Source: Labia minor
Taxonomy: Eukaryota > Arthropoda > Insecta > Dermaptera > Spongiphoridae
Direction of reading: 5' to 3'
Assembly: GCA_963082975.1 (NCBI GenBank)
Contig: OY720345.1
Span: 10,132,491-10,196,490 of the forward strand
Length of the DNA: 64,000 bases
The notes under the pieces are model-generated. The model saw only the letters and a program-made list of their open reading frames with translations. It ran no database searches and had not been told where the DNA came from. A program made the position numbers and the translations under genes. The stretch's first letter is position 1; every line of letters begins with the position of its first letter. Below are positions 1 to 14,500 of the stretch, piece after piece.

Positions 1-310
1 AATAATAAAGATTTCCAAATTTAATATCTTATCGTTAATTGTAGATAATGAATTTAAAATTTGTTAAAATATTTATAAACAATAACAAATTTCTGTTAAG
101 AAGAGTTTAGAATTTAGAAAGATGAGAAATATGATAAATTAGAGAGAGGGAGAGAAGTTTAAGTGAAATTTCCAAAAAAAAAAAAAAAAATAGATGGAAA
201 CTATAAAAATACAATTATAAACTAAAAAAAATGAACATAAAAATTAAATTGTAAATATTAAGTAAGAGAGAGTATAGATAATAATATATATACACGTTAT
301 AATTTTTCAG

Positions 311-575
311 ATGCTGTAACAGTTGTATTATACACAACGATGGTGACTTTTAGTAGAATGAGTCACGTGCCACCTGGACAATATGGATTGGCGTTATTAG
401 CTTTTTTCACTGTAAGTCTTGGTGGTCTATTGGTGGGCATTATTGTGGGTCTCCTCTCTGCTCTAGTCACCCGAACAACAGGCCATGTCCGCGTTGTCGA
501 GCCTCTCGCAGTTCTTGGTTTTGCTTACTTCAGTTATCTCACTGCAGAACTCTTCCACTTCTCTGGCATTATCAG
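311..575 (+). CDS. Nhe2: Nhe exon A (first visible), NDAVTVVLY region and two helices
   Basis: The acceptor is tttttcag at 310, entry phase 1 (needs a G from the missing exon to make Asp). The exon codes for AVTVVLYTTMVTF, a hydrophobic helix rich in G/L/V (about residues 33-57) and the helix ending FHFSGII. The donor is AG/gtaatt with 2 bases of a codon left over. An in-frame ATG lies at 340 but is internal, since the reading frame stays open and homologous back to the splice acceptor. Confidence 0.93.
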
Positions 576-3500
576 GTAATTATTATTTACATTTCATTAG
601 ATAAAATAAAAAAGGGTAAAGGATAGTAAATGTGGAGTAGTTACGAGTTAGAAAAAGAAAAGAATTGGATGAAGTTTCTTTCTTTTTTAATTCCAAAAGG
701 ATGAAATTAAGACCCACTTAATCACTTAATTCTTATAATAATAATATAAATAAATATATTGGTGGGGAGACCGATTGGGAAACGTTCGCTTGGAAGACCA
801 AAGATGCAAAGGGACATTAAAGAGATGGGAGAGGGTAGGAGTTGGATGGTTGTGGCTCAGGATAGGGGCACTTAAACAAATGTGGTGCTGCGGTCAACAA
901 CTTTCGAGTTCCGGAGAGCCACAGAGACAAAATAGATAGAATAATAATATAAATTCATATTATTAAAAACAGGTGTTTCAGAAGAAATAGTAAATATTTG
1001 GATTACATGGTAATGTTCATTATCTGACCAAATTCAATGTATATTTGACTTCCTTTGATAACATTATGTAGGTATTCTAAAAAGTTAAATGATTTATATA
1101 CCATGAACACACATAATGTTCGCTATATTCTTGTATGTGCAAAAGATCTACGTGTTCTTGTTGAAGGATTATGTTGTACCGAGTGAATAATATGTCTCAT
1201 AATTCATTCGCACACACTCTTTTCATTTCCAAGTTTAGATGAAATATGCGTGCAGGTCAGAGCAGAGTATTGTAAACCCTCTTGAATCTGGTAGTTTAAG
1301 GTTAGGAATTTGTATGTTCGTATTCTCTATAAGCAATAATAGCATCTCCCATACAAACCCATCAACAAATACCTTAAATTGGCATATATTCAGCATGTAT
1401 TTAAACTATATAGACTTGACAAACAAATCACAATGACAATTGAAAAATATAATTTAAACAAAAACACAACTTCACAACTTGAATATCAACACACTACTAT
1501 CGACAGATACGCCTATAGCAACAAATGCACCAACACATAACATATAACACCATCTTAAATTTATTTGTAGTAACATAATAACAGCTGTATCTCTGTGCCA
1601 ATAGAAAAGGGAAAAAGTTATTCTACCATCTAAAAAATATTGACTATAACATTTATATATAGGAATTGCATTAAAAAAAACACCCGTATCAATTAATCAT
1701 ACAATTTACTAGATTTTGATGTTGTATAATAAAATATATCTATAATTTATCATGACATTCAAATCAAAGCACAACCTAAAACTACTCGGACTCGGACTCT
1801 TCCTTTTGAATTTTTTTCAATGCGAATTTCCATTCTCTAATGGAGCGTGTTCTACTAAAAAAACCAACTCCTAAAATATTTACTATTCCTTCTGGAAAAT
1901 TTTGAATATTAAACTATTTTAATTTCTTTAACTCGCGATTATATATTTTATTAACGCTAAGAACTCAGGAAAATATTTTATTATCATTTTTATGGGTGAA
2001 AGATCTTCTTCCTAATTACTTCTTTTACACCCTCTCATTATTTAAAGGACTTTTTATTGAGGACACATTAATTTCTTTATACTAATTTTTGCCCCAAAAA
2101 ATATTATCTAAAAGTTGTGCTTCTTTAGGTTCTCCTATTAAATGAAAACATTACTGCAGGCATGGGAATATTATTGTATTAAACATGTCTAATCTTTCTT
2201 AAAAAGTCGTATCTTCATTTGAACAAGGTCATTTTCAAGGCAATCTTTCTGCCTTCTTGATCACGTATATTTAATATTTCAATATAAAAAGATATTATTT
2301 TCATTATTTGCAGGTTTATTACATGAGAAAGATTTAATGTAAATAAATAAAAAAAAATGTTTATTATTATTATAATTAAAAAAATAAATATTATATCTTT
2401 TTCATATTGAAAAATCTCTTGTTTGCCATTTTTTAAAAATCATTCACAATTTAGTGAAGTTAAATCGATAATTATAAATATTCATTTTTTAAAAATCTAA
2501 ATTAAATGACATAAAACTTATAATACCAATATAATATAATTTTAAATTCTATTAATTAATCAGAAAAAAGAAGAATAAAATAAATAAATAAAATAAATAT
2601 ATAGCTTACTGATTAAAAAATTTATTATTATTAAAGTCTCTATAGATAAGTTAGCAATAATTTTATCTTACTATTATACATTCTGTTTAAATATAAAATA
2701 ACAAGAGAAAATTCTCATATATTTACCATACATATATATAACATTATAATATAAAATCTATATAATCAATAAAATTTTCAGAATATTTATTTAATATTTT
2801 TTGAATAGAATGATAATTGAAATATAAAATAAAATAAATAAAATTTATTCATAATTTTATTTTTAAATATTCTTTGACTGAAAACATTATGAACTAATAT
2901 TGTTATATACAAAGTGTATATGTTTTTTTTATATTTTTATATAAAAACCATTCAAGATTTTAAATTGATGGGAAAAATAAATGAGTCACCAATTTAATTT
3001 TTTCTTTTTCTATGAATCTACTAATAGTTTGTTGTTTTTTTTAATCAAGAAAAGATTTCTAATTCTATTGATGATAAATTTAATTTTTAAATGAATACAT
3101 CTGCTCTCAGCTATTTATGGTAGATTAATGATATTTAATTAAATCAAAGCTTTTCTATTTATTCAATTTTTTTTTAATTTGCTATAGTTATAATTTAAAA
3201 TATTTAATAGATCAAATAAAATAAATTATTAAATAAATTAATATAAAAATATTTTTAATATACACGCTTTTTAATCAAAAATGCCCTAATAAATAGAAAA
3301 TAAAATATTAAACCTTTAATATTATCCTTTACATATGTCCAAAAAAGCATGGGCGAATATGAACATAAGTAGTAGGTAAAAAATTTAATATTATTATATG
3401 CGCCTCATGTTTTATGTTGGGTATATGTAAAGAATAATATTCAAGGTTTAATTAATATTTTATTTTGTATTTATTAGAGCATTTTTTTATTCAAAAGCGT

Positions 3501-6500
3501 GTATATTAAAATGTTTATTTTATTAATTTATTTTCAAGTTTTTAGTTTTTTTAATATTTTTTTATTATTTTATTATAAATTTAAAATTTATAAGTTATAT
3601 AAAAATATTTAACGTTATGAAGAATTAAATATTTATATAATATTATTTATAATTAATCATTTGAAATATAAAATAGTTTTAATTTTATTAAAATGAATTC
3701 ATAATTGAAATTTAATTAAATTTTGTTAAATATAAATTTTTTATTTGTATTATTTTTTTATTTTAATTTACAAATGTTAAAAATTCGTATTTTTGAAAAA
3801 TTCCAAATATTTTTATAAATATTAATATTATTATTATTAATTATTATTATTAATAATAATAATATGTACCTATAAAATTCAACATTGAAATAGCTACATA
3901 TTATACATATTTATATATAATTTTATAATATTGAATTGATTAACTTTAACAAAAATTTTACAAATATTTGAAACCTCATAATTTAAATTAAACTTTTCTA
4001 CAGATGATTGCAAAAAGTTTGATATTAATACCAATCTTACATTTATTATCAGACACACATCACACTATAATAATATTTATTATAGATATACTAAATATCA
4101 TGCGTCCTATTTAATCGTTAGATTAACATTTTTTAAGCATGAGATAATTTTTTTTATCTATTGTGTAACGAACGTAGAATAAAACGTTCGAAATGATTAA
4201 TTAATACCTGCTTATTGGAGGTTTTTCATACAAGAGACCCCACCTTCTTCAATAGCTAATGAAATCAAGTAAACTTACAAAATTTTAAATTACAGGATTA
4301 ATTAGTTTTTTTTAATCCCTCTCTCTCGTCAGAGATAGTATTGCGATCACGAAAATTTTCGATGTCGAGATTTTGATGTTTTTATACGTTTTGAAGGTTC
4401 TTAAATCATTTTCAGTAAGGTTGAGATAAATGTCTGTGTGTGTGTATGTGTGTGTATGTATGTAGACAAGATTACCCAAAAACGGTTTGAGCTAGAATAA
4501 TGAAATTTGATATACGGGCATTATTCAAAATTTGTAGTTTTCTATCAACTTTTGAGAAATGTAGCTCAACCGGAGGAGGGTCATTACCTACCACATTTTG
4601 ATTTTTTTTCCTCTAAAGTGATTGTAAAAAAAGATATATATTTGATAATTTTTCACATGATTAAAAATTGTATATATAGAATTTCAGCTTGCTTGAATAG
4701 CTGAAAGTACAAGAATTAATTTTTTAACACTGCAAATCTCACGCGCTAACACGTGACGTGGTGCCATCAACAAAGAGCCAAACATGCGCTGATTTAATAA
4801 ATATTATTTATTAATTTTAATTTATAATTAATTAAATTTGATTTAAATATAATACATGTTAATTAATCCAATTCAAATTTGCGAGATAGTCGAGTGGAGA
4901 CACTCCAGCTTATGTTTCGAGTGAGCGTGATTTGCTCTCCTACGTTAAGATTGAACCGGAACATCCGAGTATAGGGATTAGGCTGTTTGCCTTGTCCTTA
5001 TTGCACTTATTATTACTTCTCTCTTGTTATTTCAATATTGACCTCTTTATTTCTAAAGACAACAAGAATTTTTATTGATCTATATCTTTTAACTTTAATA
5101 TCACAATGAATAAAAATTTTATTTTACAATTATATTAATTAAATTGAATTTTATTAACAAATAACTAAATTTTTTTTTATTAAATATATAGTTTTAATTG
5201 TTTTGAAAAAATGATAAAAATTGTGAAATAAATTTTTGTACGTGACATTAAAATAAAAATAAATAAATAAATAAAATATTATAATAAACCTTTTAAAACA
5301 ATTTTAGATCTATTTTTTTTAATATTTATACGAGGTCTGTTCAAAAGAAAAGGTGAATTTAGACTTCTCGGGTTGTGTACATTCGATTATCGAAATTTTT
5401 TTTTGTTGGTACACATATTTTTCTCATATATTGACATTATCAGCCATTTTGGATTAGTAGTTTGTTTTTGACAACTGAAAGTTAATCACGTTTTGTGTGT
5501 TCTTTGTTTTTTTACTTAAAAAAAGAATACTATAAAGAAGTTATGCAACGTTTGTGTGAAGAAATACCAATCAAACAATTGAAATTGTGGAAAAACAAAT
5601 CATGGATTCTGCATCACGATAATGCAGCAGCAAATTGCTTGTTTGGGATTTTTTGGCCAAAAACAACAACGTAATCATGCCTCAACCACCGTATTCTCCA
5701 GATTTGGCTCCCTGCAACTTTTTCCTATTCCCAAAACTGATGAGCCAATGAAACCAATGGTACAATTGATGAGATAAAGTCGGAATCGAAGAACAAGCTG
5801 ATAGCCATACCGAAAAGCGCATTTCAGAAGTGTTTCGACGATTGGAAGAAGCGCTGGCATAAGTGCATTATATCTGAGGAGAATTACTTTGAAGGGGACA
5901 AAATGGATATTAATTTATAAATAAATACTTTTCGAAATAATTCAAAATTCACCTTTTCTTTTGAACAAACCTAGTACATGGTACTTGTGTTTACTTACCT
6001 TCACTATCTATATATTTTTATCTTTATGACAAAAAAAAAAAAAAATTCAAATAAATTTAGACTATTTTTAATATATTACTAATAAATTAATTTAAATATA
6101 AAAATTTTTCTTTAATATTATTACAAAATATGTATTATATAGATGTAATGTTTATGAAATAACTCAATCACGGACAGGTATTTCTTCTAAAGATAATAGT
6201 TCTAACATGTTACATAATAACACTTTCAAATATATATTTATGTCTAACTCTTATGTTCTGTTAAACGAGAACAGAAAATCAAATCAATTGACCCCATTTA
6301 TATTCCATAGTGGATAAACAAATAAAATATTCTCTGCCAATTGGTAGAATCCATTAATACAATTTATGCTTTAATTAGTCTTTTATAAAATTATACACTG
6401 TATTTAATCATATAATAATAATAGTTTAATTAATAGTTGAAATAGAAAATAAATGAATGAGAGAGAGTTGAAGGGATGAAACATTTTCAATAAAAAAAAA

Positions 6501-9458
6501 CCACAAACATTAATCTTTAATAGTTCAACTGAGAATTGATTTCCGATTCAATGAAAAACCTTGAAATAGAGACAATCAACCAAATCAATCGATTTAAAAA
6601 TAAGCTTTAATGTTGAAAATTTACTTTTTATTTTTTTTTTTTCGATATAAATATTTCGGTAATTGATAGGTGATTGACATTCATTTGGAAATAAATAGAA
6701 TATGGTTCGAATATACGAGGTTTGTTCAAAAGTAAAGATGAATTTTGAATTATTTCGAAAAGTATTTATTTATTCATCAATATCCATTTTGTCCCCTTCA
6801 AAGTAATTCTCCTCAGATATAATGCACTTGTGCCAGCGGTTCTTCCAATCGTCGAACCACTTCTGAAATGCGCTTTTCGGTATGGCCATCAGCTTGTTCT
6901 TCGATTCCGACTTTATCTCATCAAAGGTGACAAAACGCTTTCCTTTCATTGGTCTCTTCAGTTTTGTGAATAGGAAAAAGTTGCAGGGAGCCAAATCTGG
7001 AGAATACGGTGGTTGAGGCATGATTACGTTGTTGTTTTTGGCCAAAAAATCCCAAACAAGCAATTTGCTGCTGCATTATCGTGATGCAGAATCCATGATT
7101 TATTTTTCCACAATTCCAATGATTTCGTCAACATTTTATTCCATTTTTAATACAGATTCTTTATAAAATCGAAATACACACAAAAACGTGACTAACTTTT
7201 TCCAGTTGTCAGAAACAAACAAACAAACAGACTAATCCAATATGACTGATAATACCAACAAATAAGAAACATATGTGTACCAACATAACAAAAAAATTTC
7301 GATAATCGAATGTACACAGCCCGAGAAAATTCGAAATTCACCTTTTCTTTTGAACAGACCTCGTATTATGAAAAATTTTTTTTAAATCTATCAACTATAT
7401 AGATTGTTTGAATGAAAACTTGATTAAATTCCTTTCCATGAAAAATAATGGGAGAAGGAGAGAGAGAGAGGGCAAGATTAAATTACAGAAAATTAAATTA
7501 TTTTATCTCATAATTTCCGACCATTTCATACAATTATTTTACAGGGTAGTTAAACAAATGTAAATATGTAATTTAAATTCATAACATAGCCTTTTATATA
7601 TAATCTTTCATCAACATCTCTTAAAATAGATAACATAATTCTTACTTATCATCATAAATATGACAATAAAAAAGAATAAAAAATCATAAAAATTATTTAA
7701 AGAACAAGATATCACATATTTATTATTATATAATAGAAAAAAAACAATTATTATACGAAAACTGTTCAATTTTGTAATGTGTAAATATTTATATAATATA
7801 TATATATATATATATATTATATATAATACACATATATTAAGAGTTGATAATGTATAAAGACTAATAAAATAGAAATATTTTTTTAAATTAATTTATATAC
7901 TACAGTTAAATTTAGCTTATACATTAATTCATATAAGGATATTATATTTAATAGCACTAATATAATTTACATTACTATATTAATAAAAAGAAGAATAGGC
8001 CAATAAATCTGTGGCTTTATGATTGAAAGAAATCAAAATCAAAAAATTATTTTGCCAGATGTATTATTTGAGTGTGAGTTGTGGTTTATGACTTTAGGAG
8101 ACTAGAGTAGATTGACAATATTTGAAAATAGGATTCTTCGAGCCAAAGAAAGATGAAATTACCGGGGAATGGCTGCATAACGAGGAATTGCATGATCTCT
8201 ATGTATCTCCAGACATAGTTAGGGTCATAAAATCGAGATGCTTGCAATGGGCAGGACATGTGGAAAGAATGGGAGAAGACTAGTAAAAAATATATTGGTG
8301 GGGAGACCGGTTGGGAGACCGGTTGGAAGACCGGTGGACGAATACTGCAGGAAGGAACGTAAGAGAGATGGGAGAAAATAGGAGTTGGAAGGATGTGGCT
8401 CAGAATAGGGACACTTGCAGAAATGTAGTTGCTGCGACCAAGAATTTTCGAGTTCAGTTAGAATCATAAAATAGTAGGAGATATGAATGAAAGATAATAG
8501 ATTGTTTAAAATAAGTCTTGCCAGGGAGAAATTTGCAATTTCAACTGTTACTGATAGTTTTTTGACATGGTCACAAATTATTTTCTTTCCATTCATAAAG
8601 CTCATGGAATTTAAAAATAAAAAATGAACCGGATTGTAATTGGATCGAATGCTGATTTATGGTATTGGTATAAAATTTAGGTTCCCAAACTTTTTTGTGT
8701 CGTAGACCCCTTGTTATGTTTTTCGGTTTTGGGTAGACCCCCTAAATTGATTTTGATTTTTTATAAAAAATTTTTATCAAAAATGTTTCAAAAGCCATGT
8801 CGGAAAAACGATTTACCTGTTTACTATCTCGCTAAGGTTGAGAAAAATGTCTGTGTGTGTGTGTGTATGTGTGTGTATGTATGCAGACAAGATTACGCAA
8901 AGACGGTTTGAACTAGAATCATGAAATTTGATATACGGGCATTATTCAAAATTTGTAGTTTTCCATCAACTTTTGAGAAATGTAGCTCAACCGGAAAAGG
9001 GTTATTACCTACCACGTTTTAATTTTTTTTCCTCTAAAGTGACCGTAAAAATAAAGATATATGTTTGATAATTCAAACACTCCAGCTTATTTTTTTAGAG
9101 ACATATTCAAAAAATCCATGTTGGAAAACGATTTACCTTTTTTTAGAGCTGGGAAAACACGTAGACCTCCGTATACCCCCATTTTCATTTTATGGACCCC
9201 AGATTTGTTATTCGCTGCCGTGGACCCCCTGGAAGTTGAAATAGACCCCCAGAGGTCTATATAGACCACTTTGGGAACCTATGGTATAAAACAAATTTTA
9301 TTAGCAATTAAAAAATAATGGCAAAATTTTAAACGAAACGTTTGTGGTCAAAAAATCAACAAAAGAAAATAAAAATAATTGATTATCTAAATATAATTAT
9401 GAAAAGTAAGAAGAAACTAGATGTATATCCATGTAAATGAAAAATAAAAGAAGATGGT

Positions 9459-9498
<40 letters not shown>

Positions 9499-11515
9499 AT
9501 AATAATTTTTGTGTTTTGTTTTAGTATTATTGGTTGTGGCATTTGTCAAGCTCATTATGCATTAAAGAATATTTCGAGGAAATCTTATGTGACAGTGAAA
9601 TATTTTACAAAAATGATCAGGTAGAAAATATCATAAAATAATCAAATGAAATTTCTAAATTAAATTGTTTTCTTTTTATCTTTATATAATAATAATAATA
9701 TATTTTCAGTTCTACTTGTGATGCAGTAATCTTTCTATTTTTGGGAATGGTTTTGGTGAGTGATCGTCATCAATGGCATACAGGCTTTGTCCTATGGACA
9801 CTTATTTTATGTCTCGTTTATCGATTTTTTGGAGTATTTATTCTTTCAGCTCTTGCTAATTTGTTAGTATAAATTTTATTTATTTATTTTTTTTTTTTAC
9901 TTTAATTTTTGAGAAGTTTATTTTCTTTTCATTGTAGTTTTGTATTTTAGATGGCGAGCAAAACCGATTGCATTACAAGAGCAATTAATCATGGCTTATG
10001 GTGGGTTAAGGGGGGCTGTTGCCTTCTCCCTTGTCGAAATGTTAGAAGGGGATTCGATTAAACCCAGACAAATCTTTGTAACCACAACACTTATCGTTAT
10101 TCTATTCACTGTTTTTATTCAGGTACAATAAGTATATTTGAATTTTTAATTATAATAAGTTATTATTATTATTATTAGGTATTTATTATATAATATGTTT
10201 ATATAATAAGTTTATATAATATGTATTCAACTTTTCCAAAAATTCCATAGGGTTATTTCTTTTATATCAATCCATGTGTGAAAAATATAATAATAATTTT
10301 TTTTTACAAATGATTATATAAGAAAATTATTAAACACAAAATTTATTTTGGTCTATTACCTTGAAAGTTCTATTAAAGGTCAGAATTATTACTCACCTTT
10401 CATTTACATGAGAATAAATAAATAATAAATATAATTTTTATTTTCATTTTTCTTTTTGTATATTATAGTATAATAGATTTATAAAATAGTGAAATTTTAT
10501 TTTCAGGGTGCATCTATTAAACCTCTCGTGAAATTATTACAAATCAGTTTATCAAAATCCACAATAAAAACATTAACTGAGGAAATTAATGAACATGTAA
10601 GTAATTCTATAAATTTGCCTATGTATATTATAAAATAAAATAGGATAAGTTGATACACAATTTTAATATTTTTATTTTTTTCGTATATATCAGTGATTCC
10701 CAAACAGTGTGAGTCGCGAAAAAATTTCCTAATACTTGAAATTTTTTGAATATTTCCGATTATTTTTTTAAAAAAAAAAGCTCAACCGTTTTTTGGACCA
10801 AGCTTTTGAAAATTTCGTACATTTTTTCAAAATTTTTTCAATTTGTCTCTAAAAATAACCGTTTTGGTGTTTTCGAAATATGGTCACCCTAATTAAGGGA
10901 GCCGCGGAAAAAATTATGGGAGCCGTATACCGAAAAAGTTTGGGAACCTCTGGTATATACTCTCATATTGATGATGATTACCTATAAATTTTAATACCTT
11001 GAACCTTTACCATGAAACTACTCGTATAATATACCAAAATTAATTAAATAATATAATAAATTAATTATTTGTGTAAGGGGTAAGTAAGCGGGGTGTATTG
11101 ATGTATCAACCAGGCAAGTTAATACACGCTTAAAGATTACACCACATTATACTGCAACATAAAATGCCATAATTTATATAATCCAGATGTTGAATAAAAA
11201 AAAACCTCTGACTTTTGTACATCCTACGCAAGGACAACGCCTATCAAGCCGGTTGTACCAATTAGGAGTGCTATGATGAGTGGGTCCTATCAACCTTTAC
11301 CTTGATTTTCTTGATGGGAGGCACTACTTTTTATCAAGTAGCTTCTCAATTTTGATCCCGGAGGATGTGTTGACTTCGTCCCATAGAACGAAGCTAGAGA
11401 AATTCCCTTGCCAGGCCAGAGACAAAGAGAATAATAGCCAGCTACGCTACCTCCCACCCTGTGGATTCTCCCACATGTTGAATATTAGACCAATATTAAA
11501 TCTAAATAATATCAA

Positions 11516-11565
<50 letters not shown>

Positions 11566-14500
11566 CCATTGAATAGTGATTTCTTTAAATTCGTATATAT
11601 GTATAAATAAGAATTGAATAAAAAAAAATATTGAAACGACTTTGAACTGTTCAAATGAACATACGTTAATATTCCAGAATACTTTACATAGCAATAATAA
11701 AATTATCTAAAAAATTTGTAAGTTCACAAACAGAGAATATACTTATCGACTCAAACGGAATTTAGAATATTTATATTTTACTCTAATCTATTCAGTTGTA
11801 GAAAATCAATGACGTTGAATTCATTGCCTGTAATTGACTCTATCAACTTTCTCCTTATCATTTTGTTTTTTTTTTGAAGGTATCAAGAATTATATTCTTG
11901 ATATATTCAAAATAACATTGGAGGTGTCTCTTTTACAACAACGTTTAATACGAATAGCAATTGCAATCTTGATTCTTTGGAAAAGTATTAAAAAACTTTT
12001 TTATTTTATTTTATTAATTAATTATTATTTTTATTTCTAGGTAATTAATAATATTATGTCAAGTATTGAAGACATATCTGGAATTAAAGGAGATTTTTAT
12101 TTAAGGGTAAAAAATAAAATTATAATTAAATTTATATTAAAAACATAAAATAATTTTTATATAAATTATATATATATATTTTTTTTTAGAAAAAAATTGA
12201 TGTCATTGATAATTTCTTTAGAAAAATTTTCTTAAAAAAATCAGCAAATGATTTAAAGAGACTCTATGAAAAATTATGTTTAACGTAAGAAATGGATTTT
12301 TTACATTTACATTTTCATTAATTATATATATATATTTATTATGAAAAATTATTGTGAGATCTCACAATTAAATATGAAAATAATTTTTCATAATAATAAA
12401 AACTTTCACAGAAACCTAAACGAACAAGTATAGACGAGGGTGAGGTGAAAAGTTTCCGGCCTGACCAAGAAAAACGATGTGTTTAAATTATTTTTAAATT
12501 ATTTTTCAACATTCAAGATAGCTGAGCCCTGTACGATGTCAGCTGAACATGTGCGAAATATTTTGCACAACCATTTGAATATGGAAAGCTGTGTGCAACG
12601 TCAGTGCCGCGTTTGCTAACGTTAAACCAAAAACTGCTTTGAAAAACCATTTCAACCGACAATTTGGCGCTGTAGGCGTAATCCAAACAAATTTTTGCGT
12701 CGATTCATAACTGTTGAAGGAGATGATGTTGAAAAATATAGCAAAAAAAAAAAAATATTAAAACATCGTTTTTTTGGTCAGGCCGGAAACTTTTCACCCC
12801 ACCCTCGTATGTATTGTATATATAGTAATTATATTAAAAATAAAATCATATTATAATTTATTAAATTATTTAATGTATGAAATATTTTGATTTTTCAAAA
12901 TTTTCTTTTTCAAAATCAAAATTATGAATAATTTTTATAATTTAATTTTCTTGAAATTACAACAGAAAAACATTATTTTTTAAATTTTTCTTAAAAATAA
13001 TACCTTCTTAATTAAACTGTAACATTACAAATAGATATTTCATTAATTTAATAATTTGATTCTTTATAATATTCGTTTTTATTTAAACATTAAAAATTCA
13101 AGATAAAAATAAATTCGAGGCCGATCTAATGAAGGACAAATGTATGACTCTCTTCGATGAATATCTAAAATCATTAAACGATTCTATTACTATTAATAAA
13201 ATTATCAAAATAACTCAATAATATATTTACTATTATAATAAAATATTATATTAATTTGGTTCATGTTGTCTAATTTTTACCGACCGACGATAGTAAGGGA
13301 GGTATTGTTTTCACACCAAATTTCACATGTGGAGATTTTTACATATCTCCACGAATCATGCATTTTCTAAACAGAAAAAAGTATTTTTAGCATGATGTCT
13401 GTCCGTCCGTCTGTCCGTCTGTCCGTCTGTCCGTCCGTCTGTCCGTCTGTCCGTCCGTATAGATGTGTACAGCCTGAACGGCTCAACCGATTTTGATGAA
13501 ATTTGGTATATTTACTTAATGCATCAGTGGGATGAATTGATCAACTTTTGGTGCAATTCCAGAAACCGGAAGTGGTAGTATTAGCGATCGACGATAGGAA
13601 GGAAAGGGTTACTTTCACACCAAAGGAGATTTTTTTATATATCACCACGAATCATGCACTTTGTATTGGTTTTATCCTCGAGAAAAATCATATTTATTAG
13701 TTTTTCATTGATTTAAAATTATATGACGTCATCCAGCCATTCATGACGTCACAGCCTGGTCTTGCATATATATTATAAATAAAATAAAATTAAAAATGTC
13801 TATATTTATTATTTATGTATCCATATCTGTTTTTTATTACATTAATAGATATATGAAAATTATTTGAAATTGTTTCTGTAGCTGGAAATTAATTTATTTC
13901 AAACCGTCGGTCGGTTCGGACCTGGCCACAGGTCAACTTATTTTTTGTTTTTTTATTTGTTTTTGTTGGTTTATTTTTATGTTCCTATAAAAGGGACCAT
14001 TATGCTCATCTTTATGGACCAGCTGCTGTTTTGGTTGGTTCATGTAAAGAAGAACTTCAAACAGAGCTCGTTAACAACGTAGAAACATCCGAGTCTGAGA
14101 TACAAACACCGATTCTTCGGTCACCAGTTACACCCCCAACATCACCCATCCCACTTACAAAATATCCCAAAGACGAAACAGAGCAGCTACGGACCGCTTT
14201 CAAAAATTCACCTTACCAAAAGGTTCGTTTGTCAAAAATATTTCTTGGTAATTGTTTACAAAACGGAAAGCTTCAGTGATTTGAATGAAACTTTGTCAGT
14301 GGATTCCTTTTTTAATACCAAAAGAAACTTTATTTATGCAATATTTCTTGGTCTCTTCTAGTTAAAAGATAAAAATCATTAAAATTTGCATATAAATCCA
14401 TTGAGATTCCTTTTAGCTACTATGTTTTATTCATTTGGCCAACAGAGGGCTCCATTTTTTGGTTTGGTTTGGTTATAGGAAAATTATTTATTTTATTAAT

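Noticed and set aside
8225..8605. 126-codon - strand ORF
   Set aside because: It is the antisense of the LINE relic with its tandem expansion; the repeated PTGLPTGL pattern comes from the minisatellite.
13397..13459. Short regular direct repeats (GTCC/GTCT) considered as a CRISPR-like array
   Set aside because: Four-base units without spacers inside a Helentron-like element in a eukaryotic intron; a microsatellite.
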